NCBI RefSeq assembly: GCF_035582795.1
Contig: NC_134367.1
Coordinates: 41,043,062-41,107,061 of the forward strand
Length of the DNA stretch: 64,000 nucleotides
Source of the DNA: Mycteria americana
Taxonomy: Eukaryota > Chordata > Aves > Ciconiiformes > Ciconiidae
Direction: 5' to 3'
In this document: positions 35,901 to 50,800 of the stretch, piece by piece
Layout of the letters: the number at the start of each line of letters is the position of its first letter
How positions within the stretch are numbered: position 1 is the first letter of the stretch
The notes under the pieces: model-generated
The model's input: the letters and a program-made list of their open reading frames with translations, nothing else
Databases searched by the model: none
What the model was told of the DNA's origin: nothing
Made by a program: the position numbers and the translations under genes

Positions 35901-38842
35901 TGATGTTTTCTTGGTGACTGTAGATGACACAATTAGTACTCTGAGAGTTGTAGCAGGGCACCACAAGCTTTTCTTCTGTTTCTGCTTCTGTATCTGCTGA
36001 AGTGCTTTTTTTCAGACATTCCTCAATGTAGACTCTCCTTTAGAAATGTAAATGTAAATGTTTTTGACAGCATACTTATCTGTCTTGGTTTTGTATCTGT
36101 AAATTGGGGGCAGTGGTACTTCCCTGCTATTCAAAGTTGCATGCATTAGAAGACAAACCTAGATTTTTTTGTTGTTGTTACTTTATCTGCCTAGTGAAGT
36201 AGAAATAGTTGAATAAGAGGCATGGATAACTTTTTATGCTTGTGTGCTGAAGACTCAGGGCGCTAATGTCCTTACAAATTGAATTGTAACAATAGTTTAA
36301 AAATCTTCAAAAAGTTAATCTTAAGGGTGAGTTTCTTTATGCTGTCAATCATCATTACATGGATTCTTCCTGCCATTAGTCTTAACTCTCTTTACCAGAG
36401 ATGTGCAACTATGAGAGTGTGAGTTACAGTCAAGTAGTTGTAAAGATCCATCAAAGTCATTAAATCCTTAGGTAGTGTGAATAAATGTAGGGAAAGGAGG
36501 GGGGAGTTCAAATAATCAATGTACTCTTGCATTTTCAGAAGTGTCAATCTGTTTAGTTATTACACATTCATGGTAGCTAGAGCTGCGGTGAGATTTATTA
36601 AAAAAGAAATAAAAATAAAACTTCCGTGAAGGAGACCTAAGTAGATATGGTTATTTGGGGACAATCTTTTTAGGCAACAGTCAAAAAGTAGCTAATGATA
36701 ATTCTTATTAACTTTCTATCTTTCCTCAGCTTTCATGTTTTGTAATTTTCATGGAATGATATTCAAGAAACTTATTTTGCATAATAAACTACTGTATATA
36801 GTGTATATATAGACACACTGTATAAACTACTATATGGATGTATGAATGTGTAGGGATTGAAGAAACTGAGAAAATGAATCATTCATTGCAGGGTAGTTGA
36901 TCACCTTTACTGGATTTCAAATGTATTCTGATTCTTTCTATTAAATCAAAATTAATTAGAAGTTAGTATCGGTTCTTTAACAATGACCTCTTCTGTGTGT
37001 ATGTATTGCTCTGAACTTACTTACTGTTGCCTCTGAAAATCTCCAGGAGGATAGCTTTCCTTCAGTATGAATGTAGGCATGAGTTACTGCAAGATAAATG
37101 TATGTATAAGGCTTGATTTCTTGCTGTTTCTGTGCATCTCCTTTTCCCTTTCTGGTGAGGCTTAAGCATAAAACTTAGATCTGTATCTTTGTATTTTTGC
37201 AGTTTTGCCACAAGAAAATCGTGCGGTTATAATTCAGTTTATTCTTTGTGTTCTGGTTTGATAGACAACATTTCAGATTTACATGGTTGTTCTGAAAACT
37301 CAGACTGAATAAAAAAATGAAGAGGATAGAGGAGAATCTTTATTTTAAAAAAATGAGGCTTCTAGATGGGTAGAATTTTGTAACACTTTTGCAGATTACC
37401 TTTAAAACTGTTCAGGAAACAAGTACTTGAAAGTATTTGAGCTACCATTTTTCTTGTTTAGATAACACCTAACCACATTAGTTCTTAACAAGCAATGGTT
37501 ATCTATACTAGAGAGTGCACACCTATGTATCTGGGTACTGAAGATACCAATAATAATAATCAGTACCATTGTGTAGGTGGTACTTCACTCTGAGTACAGA
37601 ACAGAGGGTGGTTTTTTTTTTTTCCTGTGGAAGGAGAAATGCTGTAATAGAGACAAGAGTATAAAAACATACATGCTCATACACTATAACAAAACTACTT
37701 TTATTGTTCCGAATATCTCTCTTCCGTAGATGAACGAGAAAGTGAGTGGTTGAAAGAACAGTTTTCAGATAATGTAACATATCTATAGAAGATATATGTG
37801 AACCAAAATAGTGGGTGCCTATACATTAACAGTCTGGGTCAGACAAGAAGTTCACTTTGAAAGTGATCTTCTGATCATCCCTTCTTACCACACTTTGTTT
37901 TACATTGTGGAGCACCTTTGCAGTGCGGAAATTGAATGTATTTTGGGTGAAACTAAACCACAGGCTGTGCTGCAGAAGCGATTGCAGGTAGTCTGCTTCA
38001 GCCACTAATAGGTATCCAGTTAATGGAACCAGCGGAAAGCTAGTCCGAAATAAGATCTCCTGTGGTGGATACACTGGGGACTTGGGTTCTCAGCACCAGC
38101 TTTTCTGCTGTATGGATCCGGTCCTTATGTGGTGCATTGCACTGAAATGCTGTAGTCATTGTGAGCTTTTTGTTGACCAGCACTTAATTGCAAACTCAAA
38201 TTTTGGTTTTGAACTTCATCTCTGAATGAGTTTGTCTTGACTTCATATTTCTTGAACTCACTAATTCAGTACTGACTAATCTTGACTTGACTTGACTTTG
38301 CTTTCAGCTGCAGGATAGAGAAGCTGATGGTGTTAGTATGGGGGTGTAAAGTGTAAAAGCAGCTGGAGTTTTCTGTTTGAAGGAAAAGGAAAAAACAGTG
38401 AAGAAGATTGGAACTGCAGCCTAACAGTGGAGAAGAGGAGTAATAATGGGGAAAAAAATTGGATAGCTCTGCACCATGCTTGCAGAAATTGAGAATGAAA
38501 GCAATTGCTTAAATACAATCTTGTAGTAAGTGATGGAATTAAGAGTCTGGCTTCAGTCCTCTCATCTGGGCACAAGTCAGTATCTCCATTAGAATTAAAG
38601 CAACATCAGCTGACTCTTCAGCCAAAGGCATCCTGGCTTTCTAGAGCTACACTTTGCTTAACAACTTCATTGTGAAACAATTCAGAAGGCACATTCAAAG
38701 TAAAAATAGCGCATCAACAACTTAAAATCTTGAAAGGTTTTAAAAACTAAAATTGAGTAAAAATTGGTATTGATGTTCTTTGATCATAACCATAACTTAA
38801 ATAGTACTTGTACACTAGAAAAGATAATCAGAGTTGATTGTC

Positions 38843-38884
38843 ATCCTTAGTTTTGTAAATGCAATCCTTAGTTTTGTAAATGCA
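38843..38884 (+). repeat. Perfect 2 x 21-bp tandem repeat
   Basis: The 21-base unit beginning atccttagttttgtaaatgc and ending in a further a occurs twice in a row in intron 1. Confidence 0.9.
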
Positions 38885-41800
38885 ATCTCATGTTCTGTAC
38901 CTGCTGAAGTTTTGCTGTTTGATTTTGGTTTGTGTTATATTCTAATAAGAGCTCTCGCAGCACTTGTCTAGCTACAAAGTCAAGATAACAGTGCTAAGCC
39001 TTGGTAAACAAATACTGAGTGAGTTAACTAGTAACTAACTAGTACCTACTAATTAAACTGCTTTGGAAATGAATTAGAAGTTCAATGCTGCATTGACTTG
39101 TTGTAAAATGACCTCTCTGCGCACAGATCTAAATAAATAGAAACTGATTTTGTTGACTTATGTTGATATGACCTGGTTCTTTATTTTGGCATATCTGTGA
39201 GGGCAGCAGTATTTCAGATGGTGCTGTTCTGTCTGATGCTTGTAGTGGAGAGATTTGAAATATCCATGCTTTTCTATGTAAGTTTTGTTCTAGTCTAAAA
39301 ATCAGTTTGCCTGTAGAGCATCCCAACTAAAAAACTAAAATGGAAACAGGTTATTTATGTTTGAGGTTCTTTGTTGGAGGCAAAGGTGAAAGGGAAATAA
39401 AGATGGATTATGATTATGGTGATAGGGAGAAATGCCTTGATCAGAGGTTGTCATGCCACAGAGAAAGGAATAGATACTCATCTCCCCCCGCACCATGCTT
39501 TTTAAAATGGGCAGGAGGTATGATGGGGTTCACACTGTATGTAAACATTTAGCTTACTCTTTTTAGTGCTTTAAAAATCATCTGTCATAGTATTTGTTTC
39601 TAATGCCTTAAATAGTGAAGTCTCATGGGGGATCTGAGGTAGACTTGGTTTAAATTAGGGATTGTATTAGTAAGGGGTTTTTTAACATGCAGAACTAGTT
39701 CAAGAACTATTCAAGTTTTTACTTGAATATTCTGTTCGATTGACAGCTTAGTTGGGTAGTCTGTCCTTGTACAATGTAGACATAAATGCTGGTTGCATCC
39801 CACCTGCTCCTTAGCTGCCTCTAGCCTCTTCCAATTAAAGTGCCTTTCATGGGAACCTTAACCTAACAACTTTAAAAAAAGTTGCAGCAGTTATCAAAAG
39901 ACTCCTGGTTTTTATGTGGTGAAAAGCTTGTTCTCCATCTTCTGGTAAAACACTGAACAACAAGGAGAAGAGAAAGCAGATCACAAAAAAAAAAAGGTGG
40001 TCTTCAGCTCTAGGAGCTGTAGATCATAGAAGGTGAGAATAATGGTATTTCAACACCTGTAAAGATTGTTTTGGTGCCCCTTTAGGATGTAACTTTTCTG
40101 TGGGACTTCACAAAGAGATCATCTGGTACTGATGCATTGGTACCGAAGCCTCTTGACTCCAGAGATGTCTAAACTGGGATATCTAATTTATTTTTAGTAT
40201 CCCAACTATTTCATTAAAAAGAAAACATGTTATAAGGCTATTGTCAACCAGTCGGTCCATTTTCCTCATGGTACAGAAGAGAGACATCACAGGCAATGTT
40301 GCTGCATTCACTTAATCAAGTTCTGATAATCCGGAAATGCTTCTTGAACCAACTCCTTTTTAGATGCTGTGGGGCTTTGAGGACATGACTACGCAGTGCA
40401 TCATCTTTTGCTTATCAGTTGTGCCTACTATCATCCTAGTCATCTTGTAATTCACAGTGGGTTCTTGGGGCAGGGATGATTTCAGCATTGCAAACCAGGA
40501 CTAATGCTCCACTTTGAAAGGAGACATCTGTTCACTTACAGGTTTGTTTTTATTCTACCAGTTCAGTTCCATGACTGACTTTTCATTTGATTCTGTAATG
40601 GTACTGGCCCAGGGCTAGAGTTGCACAGAAGAGTTGAGGCCAAAAGTCCATCTTAGTTTGTAAACTGTCATAAATTGCACCTTAAAAGTAGACTGTTGTC
40701 AGCTTTCCAGGAATTTGAACAATGCTGTTTTCATCACATGCTCAGTTCTTTAATGGTTGTAGCAGCCAGTGAGATTATGCTTCAGGCTCGCAGAGTTTTA
40801 CTCTGAAAAACACAGCCCTCAAAAATGAACTTCATTTGAATGAGATGAATGTCTAGCTCCAGCCCAAGAATCAGCATATTAGCTGTGTTTCCAAGAAAAA
40901 AAACCTTTGTGTTCCCCTATTGTTAAGTCAGAAGACATCATCAACATCACGACTGTATACCTAGCTACTTGATCGAGAATACTAATCAAGTCATCATGTT
41001 CGTCGTGTTTCATCTCTCAGGATTCAGGGGCTTCGCCATGAACTAAGCTGTCTTGCGATTTGTAGCACTTGATTACTCTCCAGTACCCATGCTCTGTTGC
41101 TATTTAGGGGCTTGTCACCTCAGCATGCAAGTTAAGAAATTCCTTCTTGCCTATCCTAAAAAGAATACAGAGCATTTCATCCTGTTATCTTTATTCCTGG
41201 AAAGCAGTGTCTTATACAGTGGACATTCAACATTTTTTGACTCCTTTGATGAAGACGTTTTATTTCTCACCATATTGTTCTGAGGAGTTGGTTTATGTAA
41301 AATACCTTTATTTTCGTATTGCAGTTTGAAATAGTCTAACCCACTGATCTGTGAAATACTTTTTGTTTATATGTATCTCCTGTAGATACTTCACTAGTGA
41401 ATCTATCAGTATTAAAAAGCACCAATGTATTTATTTTTTAAAGAAATGTGTTCATCTTGGGTATCTCAAAGCAACCGTATAAACCTGTATATTCATGAAA
41501 TGTTTTTTGAAGCTTCTATATCTGATGGGCTAGCTGCCAGAATTATACTGAGATCTCAAAATATTTTGGTGTCCCTAGGATCAGGATGTATGCACACCCT
41601 TAGTGTGAATGTATCTAGAAGAACTGTGCTTGTGCACAGTTGCCTTGCATGCTTCTGTCTTGGAGTGCTGCACATCTGAGATGCCTCAGTATTTCTCCTT
41701 TTAAGATACTGGTCCTGAATGCGAGAGCTTTCAATGAGCATATTTGCTGTGTAGATTTAACTGGTGGAGACTTTTCAAGTTTGAGCATAGAGTTGTGTCT

Positions 41801-44800
41801 GTGTGTGCAAACAATACCTCTTGCAGAACCATGGATACTGCAAGAACTTTACTAGTTTAACAGATATTTCATGGTGCTCTTAACTCCCCTGGGAAAGGAA
41901 AGTTAACAGTTTCAAATGTTGTTCTATTTTCTTTTGAGTAACAGTTAAACATAAGCAATTAGTTGTGACTCATGACTACCATACCTAAAAAGTCAACAAT
42001 GTGAAGCATATGCATGGAAGGTACTGTTTCAGGGAGAAGCAGATAGGTTTTAATTTTGGAAGTGAAAACTGATTTAGGATTACAGACCCTTGGAGTTTGT
42101 ATGGGGGGCTCTTTAATCTTACTAATTGGGCTATTTTTGTAACTGAATAGTAGACAGCTCCTTTGTTGGAGAAGGAATACAACAGAGAGAAATGATCTAG
42201 GCCTACTAGTCAGACTTTTAAATCTTTATGTTCAATTAGTGATTATCTGCAAGGTATGGTGATAAATGAAAAAGGGAACAAAATGACATACAGATTTGTG
42301 AAGGGGAAAAAGTATTTTTTATAAGAGATACAGTAAATCTCACTTGTCTGAGCTTCAGTAAAATTACTTTTGAGATGTCAAAAGCAGAAAGATGGCAGTT
42401 CAAGAATGAGGAAATGCATGGGGTACTGGATAGTGGGATAGAGTGGCTGACATTTCCATTTTAATTTCAGTTGAAGTTTTGGTAAGAGTCTTATAGCTTA
42501 TTTTCAGGACTACATTTCAATTTTGTAATACAAAACAGAGGATTGTGCTGGTAATACAAAGTTGGGAGGCATCATTTGTTCTTTTCTGTTTTCTTCACAG
42601 GTCAGTATGGCTGCATTGTCAGTGTTCTTCACATTCAGCAGCAATCAGTTAGCATAGGAAGGCTCTCTGAATAGGCATGATAAGCATTTTCATATCCTTA
42701 CAGCTGCCGTGTCTGGCTTTGCCAGATTCACTAGGCCCATCATTGCGCGCTGTAGTAACTTGGACATTGACAAGCAGGAAGTATCTTAGCTTATTATTGT
42801 GCATTACATTTTTAAAATACAGTTGTTTATATTTGAAAGGTAGTTCTTGCTCATCTGGAGTAGTACACAACAAATTTGAGGAAGTGAGAGCTGAAATAAT
42901 TGCAAGCAGATAGTAACATAGAGCCTTTAAAAGTCAGACTATTAAAGTTACCATTCTCTTTTTGCACCATTCATTAGCTGACCACAGACAATATATTTCA
43001 TGACCTGAAGGAAATAAATATATACGGCCTTGTGTTTCCCCAGTTTGCATGGAAAAAGAAAACTACACAGATGATGAGTAGCACTTGAGCAGTACTTACA
43101 TGGAGCAAACAGTTCATGGTACTACAAATTCTACTCCCTTTCACTTTTTTGTATGTTTTTAAAAGGCAATGTCTGGCAATGGGTCTGAGTTTATAACAAG
43201 GTAATAATGGAAGATAGCTGTTTCCAAAGAACACGTATGAATATCTCACTCTCCTTGTCTTATCATCAGATAATAGTATTGCCACAGTAAGGTGCTTTAT
43301 TCCTTCAAATAAAAAAACCCCTGTTTTGTCAGGATACTGACTGACCTTTTACTTCTGTGAGAGGTGTGTATCTGGCATTCCAAGCTAAATTAAGAGAATT
43401 GTCTGCTTTTCCCAGTATCTGAAAAGTAACATAGGATTTTGACAAGAAACATCTTTTCATGTTCTTTTTAGAAAAGGAAAAATACAGATTTTGGCAGTTA
43501 ATGTTTTTGAACTAACTCTTTGGCAAGAATAATTTGAGGTTTTTCTCATATCAATCTAGTAAACTCAGTGTCTTAGACAAACTTTAGACATCAAATACAG
43601 AAAAAAATAATGGATATATCTCTTCCCATGCTTTTTAATTTCTCTTCCCTAGGTTATAATCTTCTAGGGAGGAAGAAGATACCACAGATCAATTTTATGT
43701 ATTGTCTCACTACATCAAGAATAATGAAAATTTATCAGAACTGTTTGAATGTAATACTATTTGTACAAGATTGATTTGAAAATTGAGAAATAAAGCAGGT
43801 ACAGACTGTACAAAATCAGAGAAGGCACCTGTCTAGTGCAATGAGAGTAATTCTTTGGGGCTTTTATCTAGTCTTGTTGCTTTGCCAATGATGCCTGAGT
43901 GAGTTGCTCTGGACAGGGTGCAGTTTCTGCAAGAGAACAAGCAGCTGTCAGTTGTCGTCAGCTGAGCTGGTTAGTAACACACTGAGGTCACAGAAGAATA
44001 TTGAAGTGAATTAGAAAATTAACTCAGAAGACTCTTAAGAAAGCAAAGGGGAGAATTTTAGCTTTATGACAGGTGAAATTCTTGGTAGTTTAATTACTAG
44101 TCATATTCAGTTCATAAATTATGAATTGAATGTTTACGAAATATCTGCGGCCAGTTCTTATCTTTCATACTGTTTTAGAGGACATTCCGGTTGCTCATTT
44201 CAAAAAGTGCATTAAACAAAGTGGATCTGAGTTGCATGCTTTACAGGTATTATCATATAGAATATAAAATTAGGGAACATAGAAGCAGTGCACATGTCCC
44301 GCAAGGCAATTATCGTGGAAGTTACTGCTTGTTAGCTACTATTAGTGTTGTTCAGAGAAGAAATCTGATAAATCTGCTCATGTCGTCCTACTGATTTCAT
44401 GCAGTCGTTTAAGAGTCTTAAGACAACATTTTCCTGAAGGAAAATAATTCTGCTTTCTTTGCTTTGTGCTGGCACAAGCACTTGAGTCTACACACTGAAC
44501 ATGTTTGGGGATCTGATACGACTTAAAACTTGTTTCTTGCTGATTAAGGATTAGCTCTGGTCTTGGATTTTCTCAAGGTCTTAATAGCCCTTTCTCCATA
44601 AATGTTAGTTAAAAGATGATAGAGAACGAACATTAGGAAAATGGCTGTGCAGAGTACAAGTGAAGCTACTAGTAAGCACAGAATCACAACTTCTTTAAAC
44701 TGTCAGAAGTGTCAGTAATGCTGAAAAAAGAAAAGAGAATACTATACTCTTTATGGGAGTTTGATTTAGACTTTTTTATCAATGAAGATGTAATTCAATA

Positions 44801-47800
44801 TTATGGACTACTGCAACCCATAGGAGTGGTATAACTCCTTACTTGGAAGCACTGGATAAAATCCTTTTCACTTCACTTTCAGTCCTTGTTCTTTAAAGCA
44901 TATTAAAAACTTGCACTGCAGAGAGAAATTGAGAAAGCTGTTCCTTCTCAGTTTGTGCAAAGCTGTTCTTTCCACCATGGAGTTGCATGTGGAACAATAA
45001 AAGAATGACAATGTTGCCATACCCTTAAATTGGAGGAGACAGAAAGACAGGGCAGTGAGTTGGGGTCATCTCTACCCTGTGTATCTTGGTCTGTTGTGGG
45101 AGCTGGCAATGGTCTTGTTTTGGGATTTTTTTTCCCAGAGTGTTGGAAATTGTGAGCAATAAAGACTTGGGATGTTTGCCTATGCAAGAAACTAGAATTA
45201 CTGATTTAAATGATCTGTATACTGTGCTGCTTCTTCCAGATACTTCTCAGGTTTTCTGTTTTGAAACCGTGATGACACCTCATAACGAGAGGGGCAATGA
45301 AGTCATTGAATTCACAGTACTGCCTCAAGGATCTTGATCAGAACTGGTGTTTTGTGGGGAAGGGCAGGTTGTATGCCATGTGAAGAGTTGAATATCTATC
45401 ATTATATCATCTAACATGGGAAAAAAAAATCCAAGAGCTAGAAGTGGTTTTCTTTTAAATGAAAGCCAAGACTTCTGTGGGCTGTAGGCACGTGGATCAG
45501 GCTCCAGGGTCAATTTTCTGGCCTGGATCAGTGTATTGGGACCTGGTTTTGCATATATTTTTGTGCACATGCATATACAGGAGGATGTTGATGTCATCTT
45601 CAGCACAAAATTAGCTCTGTTCTACTAACAGATACCGCTGTCTTGATAAATACCTCTTTCTGAGATATTCTGTGTTTTACGTAATCATAAGCCTCTATTT
45701 CAAGTCTAGATCTTCAAGAAAATACAAACAGTGACAAAATAAATATTTTCACAAGCTGCTAATTCTTAAATCAAAGCATGTTTTATAATAAAATATAAGT
45801 GCTCTGATAATAGATTTTACATGAAGTTGGAAATTTATCAGGATACCAAAAGTTGGGGTGGCTTTTGATTTAGATGGTCAACCAAAAGTTTTTATTCAAG
45901 TGTGAAGTGTTATGACATCACAAATTAAATACTAAATAGTCACATTTTAAACTAATGTCTACCTTATGTTCTTGCAGTTGCTGGCAGTGTGATGTAAATA
46001 ATCAAAACTCCTTTAACTTTTGTGGTGCTAGTACTTATTAAACCTGCAAGAGCTATTCCTGTACTGAACTACTTGCTGGTCACATTGAGAGGTGGAAAAA
46101 TGTCAGGGTTTTTTTATTTAAAAATTACAGATTAGTTTTGATTCCAGGCAGTTTGAAGTGAAAGGTTGTGAGCTTGGCTTACATGCTTCACTGATACACT
46201 CAGTATTTAACTGTGTTTGAATGGGAATAAAAACAACATCAAAACTTAAAAAAAAAAAAAAAGTGTCACTGAACACCTTAGGGTTTCACACCCTCCTTGA
46301 TAACTATTTTTATAATTATGTAATATTATTTAGCTTAGCTATTTAGATAATATGAGGATTTGATGGGTTTGTGTTGTTTAAGAGTATAGGTGTTAACCTT
46401 CATATTCTGTGGCTGGTGTCTGTGGGTTTACACACACAATAAATGTGAAGAGTCTTGCCTCTTTTTTTTGTTGGGATTTAAATTACCTTACTTTCTGCCA
46501 CACTGAGGGGAAACACAACAGTCTTATCTGAGAAAGGAGGAGCATTGGTGTAGCTACTCTAATATGAAGCATGAAGTTTTGTTTGAATTCATGCAACAGT
46601 TTGGCAATAATTCCCGTGCATACTAAGTAGCACAACTCCAGAACATACCAAATTTGATAGGAGTCAATGAGAAAAGTTATAAATTGTAAATTCTCTCATG
46701 CTATTGTAAATGCTTTATTCTTCTTATCCCCACTATCAATAAATAAATCATCTCCTCCATCCACCAAAAAAGTATACAGTTTTTCAAATTATATAAATTA
46801 TTCCCTGTTTGGTTTGTCTTATTCTAATACTGCTGAACTTAAACTTCTTATACACCATAGAGTGTACATTTTGCTATATACAATTTTCAGATGCCACAAA
46901 GCTGAGTTTTGAACTTCACTCACGTGGTATGATAGCCAAAAATGTTCACCATGTATGTTAGCCAATGTGGTTGTCTTTGGTTTTTCAGAGTAATTGGTAA
47001 TGTGGAATTTAGAAAAGGAATAGTTTTCTTACAGAGGAACCATAAGACTCAAGTAAGTCTGTTTGAGTTGTTACAGAAATACTTTACAGATAACACACCT
47101 TAAGACTGCCATCTCTGAAACTATGTTAATTTCTTAAATTTACTTATATCCGCTTTAGTTATATAGCTTATTGGTCCAATTTGTTTTTTCAGGTAACAAG
47201 AAAAATTGTTTGGTTTGAGAACAACAAAATTATCATAGTCCCAAAGCAAGAAAAATATAACTGAAAGGAGATTTGTCTTAATATGATAGTCTGGGTATGT
47301 ATTTGCACATATGTGAATTGCATTTATATTTATTTAAGACAGAGAAACTTCTTTATCCTTGAAGTGTTGCTAGAGGTTATGCCCCTGCCCCATCCAGTTC
47401 AGTATTTGGGTATGTGAAGGAGACTTCACCTAGTCTTTTTTTTTCTAGGAGATTTGTTGAGACAAAGTGTTCCAGAGTCATTGCTGCAGTACCTTAGTTC
47501 CTTTGCTCAGACTGCTACATCCTCCATCATCACTACTGGCAACCTTTGTTGACATTCAGTTCTTGGCATTTTCCACTAACAAACCTCATGTAGATGGGCT
47601 TTCTACCCAGGGGTGGAATCTAACAGACCTTGACCGCACACTCACGGTTGCAGCATGCTGCCTGGTGACATTGTGCATAAGCTGTTCTTGAATACCTGTT
47701 TGATGTAGGTGCTCTTTGTATATGAGTATGTATATGCCTTCAGTTTGCAGGTAGTCTCCCATTCAAAATGTTTCTTGTTCTGAATGATCCCTCACAATCT

Positions 47801-50800
47801 CCATGCAGACCCATTATGGCTGTACATTATTCCTGGCATAGCATATTAAACCACATTACCGTGATAGGCCTAATCTACCGTGCTGCAGTCCATACTTCGG
47901 GGTTGTTGACATTCCAAGGCATTTAGCAGAGTTTAGTAAGCAATGTCAGCTTCTTTTCTCCTGATCTTGTCTTTAGGATGTCTTTGTTCTGGATCAAGTT
48001 ATGGTATATGTCTTCTTCCCTTCAGTCCCTTTAATCCTAAGCATCCAACTCTAAACCAGTCCGGAGTAGTCAGTGGAACCTGATTTGACTGAAGTAGTTA
48101 CAGTGTCAGGTTCATTAGGGCATACAGCATCTCTTTGCATCTTCCTCTATATGATGATACTGAACTCAGGATCTCCAATTCATTTTCATTTGCTCATGAT
48201 CCATCTAAAGATACAAGCTGTGAATGGCTCTGGTCATTAGACCGTACCTGCCTTCTTCACAGGGGAGAATCTTAAGCCAAGAAAAAGGTTCTTAAATCAT
48301 GTGCATGGTTGATATGGGAGACCTGCTTCACTGATTTTCTTATGTTAGCCTCTTTCTTGACTGTAGCCTTCACTTTCTTTTGAAATTTCTGTTGGTGTTA
48401 ACAGAATTGTAGCCATCCTTCACCACCTTTGAATAAAGCCTGCCCTGTTTTCTTGAATAAGACCCTTTGATGGTTCCTGTGAAAACAGCTGCTCTTTTGG
48501 ATCAGCTGGTTATTGACTGGTACTGGAGGAGTGGGTAGTGGGGTTGTGCTAACTGAAGGGGAGCCCTGGCTTTGTGGGAGCATGCTCCACATGAACATGA
48601 AGTGGCAGTGATCTCACTGAGAAGTGCCGTCACTCCGGAACCTGGCTGTTCGCGTGGAGCTCAGTCATCACTTAGCTACCTCTGCCGCTGTGGAAGTTGA
48701 CTTCATGGAGGGTGTTCTTGCAGCCACTCTTTGTGTACAGCTCCTAAAGGCTCATCTCCAGGTAACTTGATTGTATCAGGCATGTTGTTTGGACTCTTCT
48801 CCTGTGTGAATGTGCTTGAGGAACGTCACTGAAGTAGAGGTTTTGCTCGTTACTGGAGTGGTTTGAGAGGTGCAGCTTGCCTGTGTGACCGCTGTCTGTC
48901 ACTTTCCCTGCCTCTTAGTCCGTTGGGCTTAGCAGGGAATGGCAATGGCAGTCCGAGGCACGTTCTAATGTATTCAAGTAAGCTTGCCTGATAACCTACA
49001 GGGGTAAGAATCTGATCCTAAGAGCTGAAGAAACATGTAGGTGTGGACTGTACACGTGAAACTCCAGTTAATAGTAAATAATGCCTTCTTTTAGTATGAA
49101 ACATATTTTTAACACAGCTTTGGTATTGCAAGGCTAGTTTTATCAAGGAAGGTTGCTTGGTATAATTTTTGAAAGTAGAAAAGCATCCTCTGGTGGGTGC
49201 ATTGCTACCGCAACATTCATGTAAGCGTTCTAATAAAGATTGAAAAAGAGAAAGTGTATTGTTTGAATATTACCCTGGCTAAATATTTTCTACAATTTAA
49301 ATCACAGATATAATACTTACTGATTTTTATTGTACAAATTGAAATTATTCCGTTTTTTTGAGCATTCTTGACTGCATAAGCTGCTGCTGAAATAAAATGC
49401 CCGTTTCAGTCTCACAGAGGAATGAAACTTTGCTGCTGTGCTCTGAATACAGTACTTGGCTTGATTAACAAGCATGTCCTGACTAGGGAGATAAATAACT
49501 TAATGAGGCCCAGGGCTGGGGGTAAAATTCTTTCTTTTTATGGTTGTAAGCAGAGCACAACAATGATTCATTAAGCAAAGCAGAATGAATTTGATTTTCT
49601 TTGTACAGTGGCAGTGCTGCATAGTCTGGGGACATCCAGACAAGGAAATCTGTCATACTGATGAATACTTTTGAAGGGTGTGGTGGGCATAAGTGCTTAA
49701 TATACTTCATGTAAAGGCTTGGAAGTGGCTGATCTATATATACGAGATAAAAATAGCACTATTTAATGCTGAAATTAGTGCCACTATGTTATAGTGCAAA
49801 CTTGTCTGCTTGCTTTATACAGTGAGTTTGCATCTGTACACGATGCTTTTAAAGGACAGTATTGGTAGTAACAGTTCACCAAGGTACCAAATGTTTTTTG
49901 TGAGGTGGTGGATTCTGAGAATTTGCCAATGTGTTGATTATATCTACTTTTATTTTGGTTTTGGTTAACTACTACTAAACCTCATATTTTCAAAATTAAA
50001 ATTTATTTGCTTCAATTTATCCTTATTAATCTGGACGTGAATTGGAGTAGTGTTGGCTGGGTTTTCATAGGTTCTGCAAGTGCTTTTGTAGTTCTTTCCC
50101 AATCCAATTTTCCGATATTAATGACTACATGATACTTCTGTAAAGTTCCTAATTATCTGGAAGATTTCCAGCTGGGTTCTGTCATAACAGGCCTGTGATC
50201 TTCAGTATCCTCCCTTGTGCAGATCAGATGGTGATACTACCTAGCTGGAGGCTTTTTAGCATGTTGACTACCTGGAAGGCCTCTCTTTCCTGCCCCATGA
50301 AATTTGAGAACTTCTGATCTGGTTGTTACAGGTCTCTGTGGTCACTTGTCATGGCTTGCTTTATGAATTGGTCTCTCCCTACGGGCGTAGCTGGTTTCTT
50401 CTTTAGGTTCTAGGTGTTGCTGTCTGTCTTTGCAATGCCTGGTGAGTATCCTCTTGATAATTTTTCAGTCACGCTTCTCAGATGACCAATTGCTTAGTTA
50501 CATCTCCCCGTTTCCTTCTCCTTCCTCAGCCCCTTTCTTCTTCCCTCTCCTGCTCAAATCCACACTTCGAGACTTTCAGGATACGTTGTCCTGGCTTGGT
50601 AGCCAACGTTGAAATGTCCTTCACTTGTCAAAGCTTCTTGCAGACTTCTGAAGAAGACGCTAGTAAAGGTAGATGGGCCACACATTCAAAATGGGATTTA
50701 CATCAAGTCTTTAATGGGTAAACCTAGTGTTTCTGGTATTAAACCAGATTCATGACTTCATGTATCAACTTCCTAAATATAAATTTATCTTACTGGCAGA